A DNA stretch of 64,000 bases from an uncultured Fimbriimonadaceae bacterium (GTDB taxonomy: Bacteria > Armatimonadota > Fimbriimonadia > Fimbriimonadales > Fimbriimonadaceae): assembly GCA_937961665.1 (NCBI GenBank), contig CALGMO010000065.1, positions 1 to 64,000 on the forward strand, written 5' to 3'. The notes beneath the pieces are model-generated. The model searched no databases. It was not told the origin of the DNA and saw only the letters and a program-made list of their open reading frames with translations. Below are positions 25,501 to 34,400 of this stretch, piece by piece. The first letter of the stretch is position 1. Each line of letters starts with the position of its first letter. A program made the translations under genes and the position numbers.

Positions 25501-26646
25501 GCCCGTTTCCGAAGGGTCGAACCGGAGACACGCCTGGGCCGCCGCGTTGGCGTAGGTGCAACGACCTTGGGCGTCGAAGAGCAGCACGACCGCAGGCACC
25601 GAGTCGACGATTCGGCGGAAGCCGGCCAGATCCCTCAGGGCGGATGCGATCGCTCGGCCCATCGCGCCGATCTCGTCGGTCCCGAGGTTCGGCATCGGAT
25701 GCGAAGCGTCGTGCACGGTGGCAGACTGTGCGAACTCGCTGACTTCTTCCAGACGACGGACGATGCGGCTCCCGAACAAGAGCGCCACCGACACCGTGCA
25801 CACCATCGCGAGAAGCCCGGACACGCCGAGGACCAGGCCGAGAACGCCCGTTGCGGCCTGATAGAACGGACGGTCCAAGTCCATCGCGATCCAACCGGCC
25901 AGAGCGCCATCGGGACTGCGGATCGGCTGGCAGCACCGCACGAAGTCTTGGCCCAGGGCAACCCAGACCCCGTCTCCCCGGTCGACACCCTCGGCGGGCC
26001 GCTCCGGCCGCTGGGGCAGGAACGTCGCCTGCACCTGAAGGGCGTCTCGGACTTGCCCCGCCTCCACGTGTCCGAGCCGGGTCGCAAGGATGAACTCCCC
26101 CCGCGGTTCGCCGCTCTTGTCCGAGCGCCGGATCGGTGCGGCCGCCACCATCCAGATCTCGTCGCGACTGAGGTAGATGCCGGACCTCTCGGTGGTGTCC
26201 ACGGTGCCGAACGGCGACGAGGGGCTGAACAGCTGCTCCAGGCCGAGGGTCCAAGGAATCGTGCGCGCCTCCTGTCGGTCCACGAAGACGCAGGCCAGGC
26301 GGCGACCGGACGGAGCGCGGGCCATCCACAGCTCGGCTCCCAAGGAGGCCATGGCTGAGGGGTCCGCGTTTTCGCGGACGAAGGCGTCGGTGGGATGCGC
26401 CGCGAACTCGTACATCGAATCCCAGTTCGCGTAGTCCCGCACGATGCGCAGGAGGTCCGCAACCCGGAGGTCGAGCACGTTCTGGGCCCGCAGCATCTGG
26501 CGCTCCGCGTTGGCGATCTCCAGCTCCCGGAACTGGCTCTGGAGGAGGGAGTACGCCAGCGCGCCCACCAGCGCGATCGGCAGAAACACGGTAGCCAGCG
26601 CCCCGAGCAGAACCTGCGCCCGAAGTCCGTTGACCTGAAAGCTCAA
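22513..26646 (-). CDS. CHASE4 and multi-PAS membrane sensor without an output domain
   Basis: 1377 aa. Membrane helix at about 12-34, a periplasmic CHASE4-like sensor to about 260 (DYANWDSMYEFA is typical of that family), a second helix at about 270-293, a short HAMP-like linker, then about eight PAS modules. Their opening motifs are recognisable: VDSVPAVVLLFDAQGRCTYAN, SPDGALIVSPDLAIVRCNAAW, GISEAVIATDLSGRVEYWSE and GLPVACVACDADGAVVEWNR. It ends in a coiled coil. I find no histidine kinase, GGDEF, EAL or HD segment anywhere. Start TTG 26646 overlaps the stop of the HD-GYP gene (TTGA), so the two are translationally coupled; the HD-GYP protein is the obvious candidate output partner. Confidence 0.85.
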   Translation of the reverse strand: MSFQVNGLRAQVLLGALATVFLPIALVGALAYSLLQSQFRELEIANAERQMLRAQNVLDLRVADLLRIVRDYANWDSMYEFAAHPTDAFVRENADPSAMASLGAELWMARAPSGRRLACVFVDRQEARTIPWTLGLEQLFSPSSPFGTVDTTERSGIYLSRDEIWMVAAAPIRRSDKSGEPRGEFILATRLGHVEAGQVRDALQVQATFLPQRPERPAEGVDRGDGVWVALGQDFVRCCQPIRSPDGALAGWIAMDLDRPFYQAATGVLGLVLGVSGLLAMVCTVSVALLFGSRIVRRLEEVSEFAQSATVHDASHPMPNLGTDEIGAMGRAIASALRDLAGFRRIVDSVPAVVLLFDAQGRCTYANAAAQACLRFDPSETGSPWSELLAHEDGSPADPPNGEGSGLAWTNSEPRRLLVFQAARVVLEGSPCLLVTGFDGTTRVEAERAARLARQVLEASPMPAFVLFEDGGIEWANQAARGLAPQGSEFHPSLLGALFEDPFWIRAAASDEPVRVSGVLEGEPKRWLEGSAVRLVTAQGPRVVAFLHDVTEIRSTFERLQDSERRFRTVIGSLTAGLVVADRDGAVILANAALRSLCDGAEAARVTDLPLRWSEPLAELLRRVATTGRTARASCEADSPNGTLHIQASLFPIGDQIGVLLHNETELLKAHSALAEALEAAADYRRMFDESPDGALIVSPDLAIVRCNAAWRELAGLERCEPDSFVQSFLECDRPIVLRAMQSRAESARGSSRFEARLRTPEGAVRWVSVVATSLDDPRRILATVQDVTEARKSEERLLRTLEHSGQLARLFEISPEFHCVADSLGRILTANDALCAFFGADPVDLIGMPLSELVALEDRAGLVELLGHLALSGSSVTDYRTRWRPDGGTRTVSWCLAFDPDLGLLYASGRDATHHERMTSVLEQAASRSRAMMAGISEAVIATDLSGRVEYWSESAVRLFGVQASAARGRRLADLISDPDDAERFELNFELAKIQDRADVTVRHTGSDGSARTFEGTLSWFEEEGRRHAVFVLADATERIEAQERLAVLGNRLLDMQRALEECGATMWVWKSEPPHEALWSAGACVALPGGSSQALADLVSPLDRDWLLEALRRALAEGEGLLTAEFRLRGDATRWVQARLSLPTRTGTGAIHGVLNDVTDRREAEEALKAKNAELERLRALLEERNAILAQQGERLGASLRESEEARKKFESAALRYRRFVEGLPVACVACDADGAVVEWNRAAEQLFGRRPNEALGQPLSDLITQTPLEAFDWNDLFRRALAGESWPAVERPFRRPNGSQGWAVVGAIGLKDLDGEPMGVLFACHDVTHRREEEARREARTLQMNELASRLVETQAEVDRLRRLLDGQPDQEAA

Positions 26647-27554
26647 GCCGCCCTCCTTTCCCCAAGAAGGAGAACGAACTCCGCGAAGACCTCGCGCTGG
26701 AAGTGGTGCAGCATCTCTCGTCGCATCAGCTCCAAAGCATCGAAGGGTCGCAGCGGCTGACGGTAAGGCCGCGGACCGGTGAGCGCGTCGAAGACGTCCG
26801 CCACGGAGCAGACGCGGGCCATGGGCTCGATCTGGTCGCCTCGAAGGCCCAGCGGATAGCCTTGACCGTCGGCGCGCTCGTGATGCTGGAGCGCGACCAG
26901 GGCGCAGACGGGATCGAGCTCCCCGCGCTCGGAGAGGATGCGATGGCCCTCGCTGGGGTGCCGCCGCATCAGGGCTCGCTCCATCGCGTTCAGCGGACCG
27001 GCCTTGTTGAGGAGGTCAAGGGGCAGCGTGACCTTGCCGATGTCGTGGAGCAGGTACCCGGGAGCGGCCGCCGCGACGTGGGCGGCTCCGGACGCTCCTG
27101 CGAGGCGGGCCGCCAGGCAGATGGCAAGGCACCCGACCCGAACCGAATGCTCATACGTGACCCGGTCGTAGGAGGACACCAAGGCGAGGCTCCCCGCCAC
27201 GGCCGCGTCGGTGGAGACGGCGTATGCCAAGGCTTGGGCCACACCGCTGGCTGCGAGGATGTTCTCAGGAGTCGGATCGTTGAACACGGCCGAGACGACC
27301 CTTTCCGTCAGACCGTAGACCGTCCGTGCCTTCTCCTCGGGAGGGATGTTCTCGCTCTCCAAGATGGTCACGATCTCCCGGGTGGTCTCGGTCAGCTCCG
27401 CTGGGCCGCTGCCCGACTCCTCCTCGGCCGAATCGACGTAAACCCAGTCGAAACCCGCCTCACGGATTCTTCGGATCTGCTCCACGGAACCGATGGTGAA
27501 CGAGGTCCGGGCGAACGGGTGGCGCAGCCAAGAGGCCGGCAGGGTGACGCCCAT
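26643..27554 (-). CDS. HD-GYP phosphodiesterase with N-terminal DUF3391-like domain
   Basis: 303 aa, soluble. The N-terminus (LPASWLRHPFARTSFTIGSVEQIRRIREAGFDWVYVDS) resembles DUF3391. The HD-GYP domain follows, with H170-D171-IGK, RRHPSEGHRIL and H224-H225-E226 in HHERADGQGYPLG; all visible metal ligands are kept. HD-GYP enzymes hydrolyse cyclic di-GMP (some act on cGAMP), so an active phosphodiesterase is expected. Start ATG 27554 matches the family N-terminus. The downstream PAS sensor overlaps by 4 nt. No response-regulator receiver domain is present, so control may come by contact with the sensor; that is inference. Confidence 0.9.
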   Translation of the reverse strand: MGVTLPASWLRHPFARTSFTIGSVEQIRRIREAGFDWVYVDSAEEESGSGPAELTETTREIVTILESENIPPEEKARTVYGLTERVVSAVFNDPTPENILAASGVAQALAYAVSTDAAVAGSLALVSSYDRVTYEHSVRVGCLAICLAARLAGASGAAHVAAAAPGYLLHDIGKVTLPLDLLNKAGPLNAMERALMRRHPSEGHRILSERGELDPVCALVALQHHERADGQGYPLGLRGDQIEPMARVCSVADVFDALTGPRPYRQPLRPFDALELMRREMLHHFQREVFAEFVLLLGERRAA

Positions 27555-27690
27555 TTCCCACCGTCAACCGTTGCACAGGGGTCCGGGTTCGTTCGCCCAT
27601 CCGTCTTCGGCTCCTTTCCAATATCGGCAGGCAGGCACGGTTTCCTTCAGCGTCCGCTCCTTCCGATGGTTCTGCGGCGTCTGTAGATTG
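27555..27690. other. divergent intergenic region between the HD-GYP and CBM9-like genes
   Basis: 136 bp. A GTAGATT box (27683-27689) lies only 1 nt before the ATG of the plus-strand gene, so it does not fit the 6-nt leaderless spacing seen elsewhere. No palindrome or clear -35/-10 pair was found for the minus strand. Confidence 0.3.
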
Positions 27691-28962
27691 ATGGTCTCCT
27701 GCATCGCAGCGTTGGTCCTTCTGCAGCTGCCGGCCGTCGAGCAGCCGGTCGCCCGGCCGGTCGAACCGGACTTCACGGTTCCGCTGATTCCGTCCATCGA
27801 GCAGAGGCTGGGTGCGTCGCCGCGCCTGGATGGAGAGATCGAGCCCGAGGAGTGGGACGAGTTCGCGGCCTCGGGCGACGCGCAGACTTGGTTCCAGTGG
27901 GAGTCGGGGGGGCTGCACGCGGCCGCGAGGTTGCCGGTCGGCCAGGATCTTCTGGTGTCGCTCGACCTGAGGGGCGATGGATGGCTCGTCGGGTCCGACA
28001 ACCTCGAGATTCGCGTGTCTTGGGACGGCGCGGCGGCGAAGGCCGCTCTGAGGCGCCTGGACGCCACACATCCGGAGGGTCCGGAGTGGGTGGACGCGTC
28101 GGAGCTGCTGCCGTGCCTGTCGGTGGCCGCCAGCGGCGACTCGTCGCAGTGGTCGGTCGAGATGACGCTACAGGATTGGGGCTTGGGTCAGCTGCCCGCG
28201 CGCGAGGGCGAGCGCCTGGCGCTGCGCTTCGACGCGTGCTCGAAGAACCAGGGCGACTACGCGCCCTTTCTGCCGAGGCTGGTCGCGCCGGTCCGGCTGG
28301 TGCTCTCCCGGACGCTGTTCGCTCCGGAGGGGTTTCGGTTCCGGCCCGAGTTCCGTGGCCGCAGCGTGGTGCCCGGCCAGTCGCTCCGCGTGCGCTTCAC
28401 GTTCGAGGGATCGCCTGACCTGGGTTTGACCCGCGCGGAGATGAGGACGGAGGGTCTGGGGCAGGAGGACGCCACGCTCCAGGCGGAGCCTTTCCCGGGC
28501 TTCGACCGCAAGGGCCGGGCGTTCGTGGACTATCCGATCCGCGTCTCGCCGAACGCCGCGACGGGGTACCGGGTCGCTCGCTGCACCCTCCTCCGCCAGG
28601 AGGGGGATCCGATCGTGTGCCAGACGAGCTATCAGATCGCGCCGCTGGTGAGCTTCGAGGCCGTCGTGCCCAAGGGCCTGGTGTCCGAGCAGAGGGCGGT
28701 CAAGGTTCGGGTTCCGGTGTACCTGCGGTCGAACGTTCTGGGCCGCGTGGACGGCGTGTTCGACGCCACGCTGCCCCAAGGATGGACGTCCGAGGCGGGA
28801 CTGGGCAAGCGGTTCATCATCCCGAACTCCCGCGGCAGCGTTCGCAAGGTGTTCGACGTGACGATCCCGGCCGGCGCGCGGGGCGTGTTCCCAGTCCTGC
28901 TGAGGGCCGAGTTCGACCGGGGCAAGAAGGTGGAACAGACGGTGTGGATCACCGTGCTGTAA
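27691..28962 (+). CDS. secreted protein with CBM9-like domain
   Basis: 423 aa from ATG 27691. A hydrophobic signal peptide (MVSCIAALVLLQLPAVEQPVA) directs export. Residues about 25-220 look like a carbohydrate-binding CBM9/DOMON-type domain (PRLDGEIEPEEWDEFAASGDAQTWFQWESGG pattern, then SDNLEIRVSWDG). The remainder appears to be beta-sandwich repeats (VPGQSLRVRFTFEGS; KVRVPVYLRSNVLG) of unknown role. The frame is open upstream to 27493, but that extension is non-family and would overlap the divergent HD-GYP gene. Probably binds extracellular sugars or acts as a surface protein. The next gene is only 9 bp away. Confidence 0.7.
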   Translation: MVSCIAALVLLQLPAVEQPVARPVEPDFTVPLIPSIEQRLGASPRLDGEIEPEEWDEFAASGDAQTWFQWESGGLHAAARLPVGQDLLVSLDLRGDGWLVGSDNLEIRVSWDGAAAKAALRRLDATHPEGPEWVDASELLPCLSVAASGDSSQWSVEMTLQDWGLGQLPAREGERLALRFDACSKNQGDYAPFLPRLVAPVRLVLSRTLFAPEGFRFRPEFRGRSVVPGQSLRVRFTFEGSPDLGLTRAEMRTEGLGQEDATLQAEPFPGFDRKGRAFVDYPIRVSPNAATGYRVARCTLLRQEGDPIVCQTSYQIAPLVSFEAVVPKGLVSEQRAVKVRVPVYLRSNVLGRVDGVFDATLPQGWTSEAGLGKRFIIPNSRGSVRKVFDVTIPAGARGVFPVLLRAEFDRGKKVEQTVWITVL

Positions 28963-28971
28963 GGTAGGGCC

Positions 28972-29706
28972 ATGGCCGGGTACTGGGCGCCGCTGCCGAC
29001 ACCGTTCACGGACGACGGCACCGCTCTGAGCGAGGTGCGGCTCGCGCGGCTGGTGCGCGAGATCCTGAAGCGCCCCGTCGAGGGAGTGGTGGTCGCTCCG
29101 GACGCGGGGGAGTTCTGGGCGCTCGCGGTGGATGAGCGCACGACGCTGCTCGAGGCGGTCCTGCGAGAGGTCAAGGGGGCGGTGCCGGTTTGGTGCCACG
29201 TGTCGAGCCTCCGCACGGCCACGAGCCTGGATCTGGCCCAGCACGCGGAGCGACACGGCGCGGCCGCCGCCATCCTCATGCCGCCGCTCTACGGCGTCTT
29301 CGACGAGCTGGAGCTCTTCGAGCACTTCCGCTACGTGCGGCAGTACCTGGAGATTCCGCTGCTCGCGGTCGACCCACAGAGGCGCCTTGCCGAACCGCTG
29401 CGCCGCCGCATCGTGGAGGAGATCGGCGTGGAGTTCGCCGAGCCGGTCCCTTGGCTGGTGGAGCTGCTCCAGACGCAGGCGGTGGCCAGTTCGGACTCCT
29501 TCCACGCGGGGAAGGCGATCTGCACCCCCTTGGCCTGGACCTTGGAGGGGGAGGCCGAGCCGAACACCATGAGCCGCGCCTGGCTGGAGGGCGAGCTGCG
29601 GTGGCGCAAGGTCGGCGCCGCGCGGTACGGCAAGTGGCTGTTCGCCTCGCAGGGAGTGGACCTGGGTCCCCCGCGCCGACCGCATCTGGACTGGGCGGGG
29701 CCGTAG
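28972..29706 (+). CDS. DHDPS/NAL-superfamily barrel protein lacking catalytic residues
   Basis: 244 aa. The start (YWAPLPTPFTDDGTALSEVRLARLV) and LMPPLYGVFDELELFEHFRYV identify the dihydrodipicolinate synthase / N-acetylneuraminate lyase fold. The residues needed for that chemistry are gone. The GTTGE loop reads PDAGE, the active-site tyrosine motif YNxP reads AVDP, and the Schiff-base lysine position falls in GVEFAEPVP with no lysine. It is also about 50 residues shorter than usual (about 295). A pyruvate-lyase role is therefore unlikely; a binding or regulatory role is possible. TAAGGT lies 6 nt before the ATG. It converges on hisF. Confidence 0.75.
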   Translation: MAGYWAPLPTPFTDDGTALSEVRLARLVREILKRPVEGVVVAPDAGEFWALAVDERTTLLEAVLREVKGAVPVWCHVSSLRTATSLDLAQHAERHGAAAAILMPPLYGVFDELELFEHFRYVRQYLEIPLLAVDPQRRLAEPLRRRIVEEIGVEFAEPVPWLVELLQTQAVASSDSFHAGKAICTPLAWTLEGEAEPNTMSRAWLEGELRWRKVGAARYGKWLFASQGVDLGPPRRPHLDWAGP

Positions 29707-29715
29707 GGGCTCGGC

Positions 29716-30477
29716 TCAGATCATCCGCATCGGCAGTCCCGCGTCGGCCATCGCGCGCTTCAGCTCCCCGATGCGGTACAGGCCGTCGTGGAGGATTCCC
29801 GCCAGCAGCACCGCATCCGCGTGTCCGATCCGGACGCCGTCGACCAGGTGCTGTGTGCAGCCGACGCCGCCGCTCGCGATGACCGGGACCTCCACGGCGT
29901 CGGCGACGGCCCGGGTGAGCTCGAGGTCGTAGCCTTGGCGGGTCCCGTCGCCGTCCATGCTCGTCAGCAGGATCTCTCCCGCTCCGAGGGCTGCCGCCCG
30001 CGCGGCCCATTCCACGGCGTCGAGGCCGGTGGGGCGCCGGCCCCCGTGGGTGAAGACTTCCCAGCCGCCTCCTGGCCTCCGCTTGGCGTCGATGGCCACG
30101 ACGACGCACTGGGCTCCGAAGCGGTCCGCGGCCTGCGCCACCAGTTCCGGCGTGCGGATCGCGGCGGTGTTCAGGCTGACCTTGTCGGCTCCGGCGAGCA
30201 GGGCCTCGCGGATCTGGTCCACCGTCGAGATTCCGCCGCCGACGGTGAAGGGGATGAAGACCTGTTCGGCGACCTTCTCCGCCAGGTCCACCACGGTCGG
30301 CCTGCCCTCGTGCGAGGCCGTGATGTCGAGGAAGACCAGCTCGTCGGCTCCCTCCCGGTCGTAGAACGCTGCGAGCTCCACGGGGTCTCCCGCGTCGCGG
30401 AGGCCGACGAAGTTCACGCCCTTCACGACGCGTCCGTCCTTGATGTCGAGGCAGGGGATCAGTCGGATGCTCCTCAT
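29716..30477 (-). CDS. hisF: imidazole glycerol phosphate synthase cyclase subunit HisF
   Basis: 253 aa TIM barrel that with HisH converts PRFAR to IGP and AICAR in histidine synthesis. Catalytic aspartates are present in [14 protein letters not shown] (about D11) and VVVAIDAKR (about D130). Phosphate-binding loops FTVGGGIS and IASGGVG are also present. ATG 30477 matches the family start and overlaps the stop of the upstream hypothetical gene (ATGA). No hisH or other his gene is nearby, so histidine genes must be dispersed. It converges on the DHDPS-fold gene with 9 bp between. Confidence 0.96.
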   Translation of the reverse strand: MRSIRLIPCLDIKDGRVVKGVNFVGLRDAGDPVELAAFYDREGADELVFLDITASHEGRPTVVDLAEKVAEQVFIPFTVGGGISTVDQIREALLAGADKVSLNTAAIRTPELVAQAADRFGAQCVVVAIDAKRRPGGGWEVFTHGGRRPTGLDAVEWAARAAALGAGEILLTSMDGDGTRQGYDLELTRAVADAVEVPVIASGGVGCTQHLVDGVRIGHADAVLLAGILHDGLYRIGELKRAMADAGLPMRMI

Positions 30478-31175
30478 CGTTCCAGCTCCGGTTCCACCCG
30501 GACGCGCGCGAGGCCTCGGCGTCCGGCCCTGATTGTGAAGCGGAACCGGCCCAGCTCGCTGGAGACCACCCCGCTCCACCGCCACGGCCCGCCCAGAGCC
30601 AGGTCCTCTGCGAGGCGCCGCAAGACAGGGCGGACGGCCGTCGGCCCCGCGGTTCCCGTAGGTTCGGAAGCGAGGTCGGGGCAGCCCAGCTTGGCCATGC
30701 CCAATACGCGCACTTCGCCGGCCGACTCGGCCAGTCGCAGGTGGGACCAGCAGTCGCTGTCGGCATCGACGGCCTTAGAGAGGCGCTCCGTGAGGGGGTC
30801 GTACGCGGCCAAGGCTCGGCATCGCTCCGCGACGCCCCTCGCCGCCAGGGCCAGCGCCGCGGCCGCGCCGATGTCGCCTCCCCGGACCCGGTCGGCGTAG
30901 ACGAGCCGCAGCATCGCTGGACTGCGCTCCAAGGCCGCGAGGGCGTCGGGATCCGTCTCCGGCAGCCAAGCATCCGCGTCGGGGCGGAACGGGACCGGGT
31001 TCTGGGCGCGCAGGACGAGCCCGACGTGCAGGGCGGGGTGCCGCAGGATCGTTCGCTCGGTGGAACCCTCGGGGAACGCCTTGGCCAGAGCGGACAGCCC
31101 GGGGGGAGCGCCGTGCGGCAGGTAGAGCCAGTGCTCCATGAGGCGGGGCCGGTACGGAGGTCTGCGGAGGATCAC
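30474..31175 (-). CDS. hypothetical protein between zinc-ribbon and hisF genes
   Basis: 233 aa from GTG 31175, which overlaps the zinc-ribbon stop (GTGA); ATG 31139 is an alternative. Not recognised. No signal peptide or membrane helix. Alternating Ala/Leu/Arg-rich helical stretches ([22 protein letters not shown]) and a C-terminal beta-rich part ([23 protein letters not shown]). Tight coupling on both sides suggests that it is co-translated with the zinc-ribbon protein and HisF. The context gives no clear function; it is likely a lineage-restricted cytosolic protein. Confidence 0.6.
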   Translation of the reverse strand: MILRRPPYRPRLMEHWLYLPHGAPPGLSALAKAFPEGSTERTILRHPALHVGLVLRAQNPVPFRPDADAWLPETDPDALAALERSPAMLRLVYADRVRGGDIGAAAALALAARGVAERCRALAAYDPLTERLSKAVDADSDCWSHLRLAESAGEVRVLGMAKLGCPDLASEPTGTAGPTAVRPVLRRLAEDLALGGPWRWSGVVSSELGRFRFTIRAGRRGLARVRVEPELER

Positions 31176-31387
31176 GGTCCCGACCCGTTGAGCCACCGCT
31201 CGGCGAGCTTGAGCTCCTCCTCGTCGAGCATGGGCCAGCAGAGCGGGCAGATTCCGGCTTCGTTCACCCTCGGGCCTCGGCAGACAAGGCACGAGTCCGT
31301 GCGGACCGCCTGCTGAACGATGCGGCGCGTCTTGAGGGCCGTGGGAAGCTCCCACCTGGGAATCGCCTCGCTGTTCCAGCGTTCCAC
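31172..31387 (-). CDS. small zinc-ribbon protein
   Basis: 71 aa from GTG 31387. Two CxxC pairs, CLVCRGPRVNEAGICPLC, make a compact zinc ribbon; the rest is helical (MLDEEELKLAERWLNGS). Could be a small nucleic-acid or protein-binding factor; no specific family is recognised. It heads the coupled minus-strand operon to hisF. The start is supported by TAAACT placed exactly 6 nt upstream (31399-31394). Confidence 0.7.
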   Translation of the reverse strand: MERWNSEAIPRWELPTALKTRRIVQQAVRTDSCLVCRGPRVNEAGICPLCWPMLDEEELKLAERWLNGSGP

Positions 31388-31399
31388 GCGAGGAGTTTA
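31388..31399 (-). promoter_or_regulatory. leaderless promoter -10 of the zinc-ribbon/hisF operon
   Basis: Minus strand: G then TAAACT (31399-31394), 6 nt, then GTG 31387. Transcription would start at or next to the start codon. It lies back-to-back with the tricorn promoter; the two -10 boxes are 25 bp apart. Confidence 0.5.
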
Positions 31400-31400
31400 C

Positions 31401-31430
31401 TTGCGTCCGGGGAAACCGAGGGAGTAAAAC
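31401..31430 (+). promoter_or_regulatory. leaderless promoter of the tricorn gene
   Basis: TTGCGT (31401-31406), an 18-bp spacer, then TAAAAC (31425-31430) preceded by G, then 6 nt and ATG 31437. Same -35 type and spacing as at 2790-2819 and before tRNA-Glu. Confidence 0.55.
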
Positions 31431-31436
31431 CGGCCC

Positions 31437-34400
31437 ATGTTCCGCTCGATGCGTGGTTGGCTGTGCGCGACTCTGGCGCTGACCGCGGCGGTCGCCGCCG
31501 CGCAGCTGGACCAAGCCGCCCCCAAGCCGATCCGAGGCGTGCGCAACCTGGCGCTGAGTCCGGACGGCAGCTCGCTGGCGTTCGTGTACAAGGGCGACGT
31601 GTGGGTCGTTTCCTCGCAGGGAGGGCGAGCCACGCGCCTCACGGGCAACGTGGAGATGGACTCGAACCCGGTGTGGTCCCCCGACGGCAGGTGGATTGCG
31701 TTCGCCTCGAATCGGGACGGTCGAACCGACACGTACCTCGTTCCGGTGGAGGGTGGCGCTCCCCAGAGGCTCACGTGGTCCGGCGTCGGGCCGAGCGCGT
31801 GGACGCCCGACGGCAAGGAGATCCTGGTGTCGCAGAACAGGGAGGACACGTTCCCCGGCCTGTACGCGATCGACGTGAAGACCACCGCCGTGCGGCGGCT
31901 CTACAGGGACTTCGTGGGGATCGGCAGCCCGACCGTGTCGCCCGACGGCAAGCTGGTGGCCTTCAACCGGCGCGGCTTCCCTTGGTACCGTCCGCGCTAT
32001 CAGGGCTCGGCGGCGGCCTCGCTGTGGCTGCTGGACACCTCCACCGGCAAGGCGCGTCCGCTGCGGGAGAACGGGTTCCAGCACCTTTGGCCGCGCTTCG
32101 GGTCCGATGGCAAGACGGTCTACACCGTCACCGTCGGCGAGCTCACGCCCAGCTCGAGCCCGCTGAACCGCCCGATCGGCAAGATCGTGGACAGCCCCGA
32201 GCGCACGCCCAACGTGTACGCCGTGGACCTCAGCGGCCGCGCCAGGAGGCTCACCTCGTTCGTCGGGGGCGCCGTGCGCTCGCTGTCGGCGGCGGCGAAC
32301 GCCCCGTTGCTGGCCTTCGAGTACGAGGGTGACCCCTACACGATGGCCCCGGGCGGACAGCCGACCAAGATCGCGATCTTCGCCAACGAGGACGAACTGA
32401 CGCCCACCACGGAGCGGCTGGTGCTGACCGATGGGGCCTCGAACGTGGCCATCAGCCCAGACGGAGAGCGGATCGCGTTCGTGGCACGGAACGACATCTG
32501 GATAGTGCCGATCGCCAAGGGCAAGGGGCCGAACAAGGACGACGCGACGCAGATCACGGAATGGCCCGGCCTCGACGACGAGCCCGTCTGGCACCCCGAC
32601 GGCAAGAGCCTGTTCTTCGTGAGCGATCGGGAGGGTCCGCAGCGGATCTACCGTGTGAACGTGGAGACGAGGGAGACCTCCGTCTTCTACAAGACCGAGA
32701 GCGACGCCCACGAGCTCAGGCTGACTCCGGACCGAAAGCACCTCGCGTTCTGGGTCTCCGGGGCGGACGGCGGCATCTATTGGATCCCGGTCGGCGGAGG
32801 CCAGGCCAGAAAGCTCGTCGACGACCCCGGGCAGCACAACTGGAACACGGCTTTTTCGTTCTCGCCCGACGGTCGCTTCCTCGCCTACGCGAGGCAGAAG
32901 GGCAACGTGCCCGCGAACCTGTTCGTCGTCGACCTCTCGACGGGCAAGGAGCAGAACGTCACACGGCTCGCGGCGACGCACGGCAACCCGGTTTGGTCCG
33001 CGGATGGGAAGTACCTGTACTTCACCTCTGACCGGGACGGGGACGGGCTCTACCTGCTGCCGCTCACGCTGGAGGACGCGAGGACTCCGGACCTCGAGCT
33101 TCGGTACGCCAAGCCGAAGGAGCAGCCGAAGGTCCAGATCGACTTCGACGACATCCACCTTCGCATCCGCAAGCTCACAGGCCAGCCGGTCGGAGGCGAG
33201 CCGATCGTCGACCGCGAGACGGGCGACCTCTACTTCCGCTCCAACGACGGCGATCTGTGGCGGTGCTCGTACAACGGCGAGAGCGTCTCCAAGGTGACGC
33301 AGGGCGGACGCGTGGGGATGTATGCGTTCTTCGAGTCCGGCGACCGGATCTTGTTCGAGCAAGCCGGCACGCTGAAGATCTTCACCCCCCGGCAGATCCC
33401 GCCGCGCAAGGAGGGCGACAAGGAGAAGCCCGGAGTGCCCGCCGGGATCCAGGACGTTCCGTTCCGGGCCGTTTGGGTTCGCGACATCCGGGGCGAGCAG
33501 CGCGCGGCGTTCTACCAGTTCTGGAGGATGTACAACCGGAACTTCTACGACCCGAACTTCCACGGGCGGGATTGGGTCAAGATCCGGGATCGCTACGCGC
33601 CGCTGCTCGAGTCGGTGGGGCACCGTTCGGAGCTGGCGCTGGTGCTGAACATGATGGTCGGCGAGCTGGAGGCCTCGCACAGCGAGGTCGGGGCTCCGGG
33701 CGGCGGCCCCACGGCGGTTCCGCTGGCTCACCTCGGGTTCGACATCGACTACGGATACAAGGGGCCGGGTCTGAGGGTCGCCTCGGTGCCGAAGGGCGCA
33801 CCGGGCAGCTTCGCCAAGACGCTCCTCAAGCCGGGCGAGTACGTGCTGCAGGTCAACGGCAAGGACGTGTCGAACAACGAGCTGCTGTACCGCGACGTGC
33901 TGGCCGGCGAGGTCGGGCGCGACCTGAGGCTGCTGGTGAACGCCTCCCCGAACAAGTCCGGCGCCCGCGAGGTGGTGTACCGGGCCCTGACCGCGGGCGA
34001 GTACGGCGGCATCCTGTACCGCAACCGGATCGAGGCCCGTAGGAAGTGGGTCGATCAGGCCTCGGGCGGAAAGGTGGCCTACGTGCACATCTCGGGCATG
34101 GGTGGGGGCAACTTCACTCAGTTCAATCGCGAGGTCTGGTCGGAGTCCCTGGGCAAGAAGGCGGTGATCATCGACGTGCGGGACAACGGCGGAGGAAACA
34201 TCAGCGATCGGCTGATCGACATCCTCGAGCGCGTGCCGCACAGCTACTATCGGGACCGCGACGGCGAGACGCGCCCCGCGCCCGACCAGAGCTGGGACCT
34301 TCCCACGGTGGTGCTGCACGCCGAGTCCAGCTTCTCCAACGCCGAGATGTTCCCGTACGCCATGAAGGCCCGCCGGCTGGCCACTCTGGTGGGCATGCCC

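Noticed and set aside
31190-34319. Long minus-strand frame continuing upstream of the hypothetical gene at 30474-31175
   Set aside because: The extension lies antisense to the tricorn gene and is low complexity; the GTGA overlap at 31175 gives a natural start.
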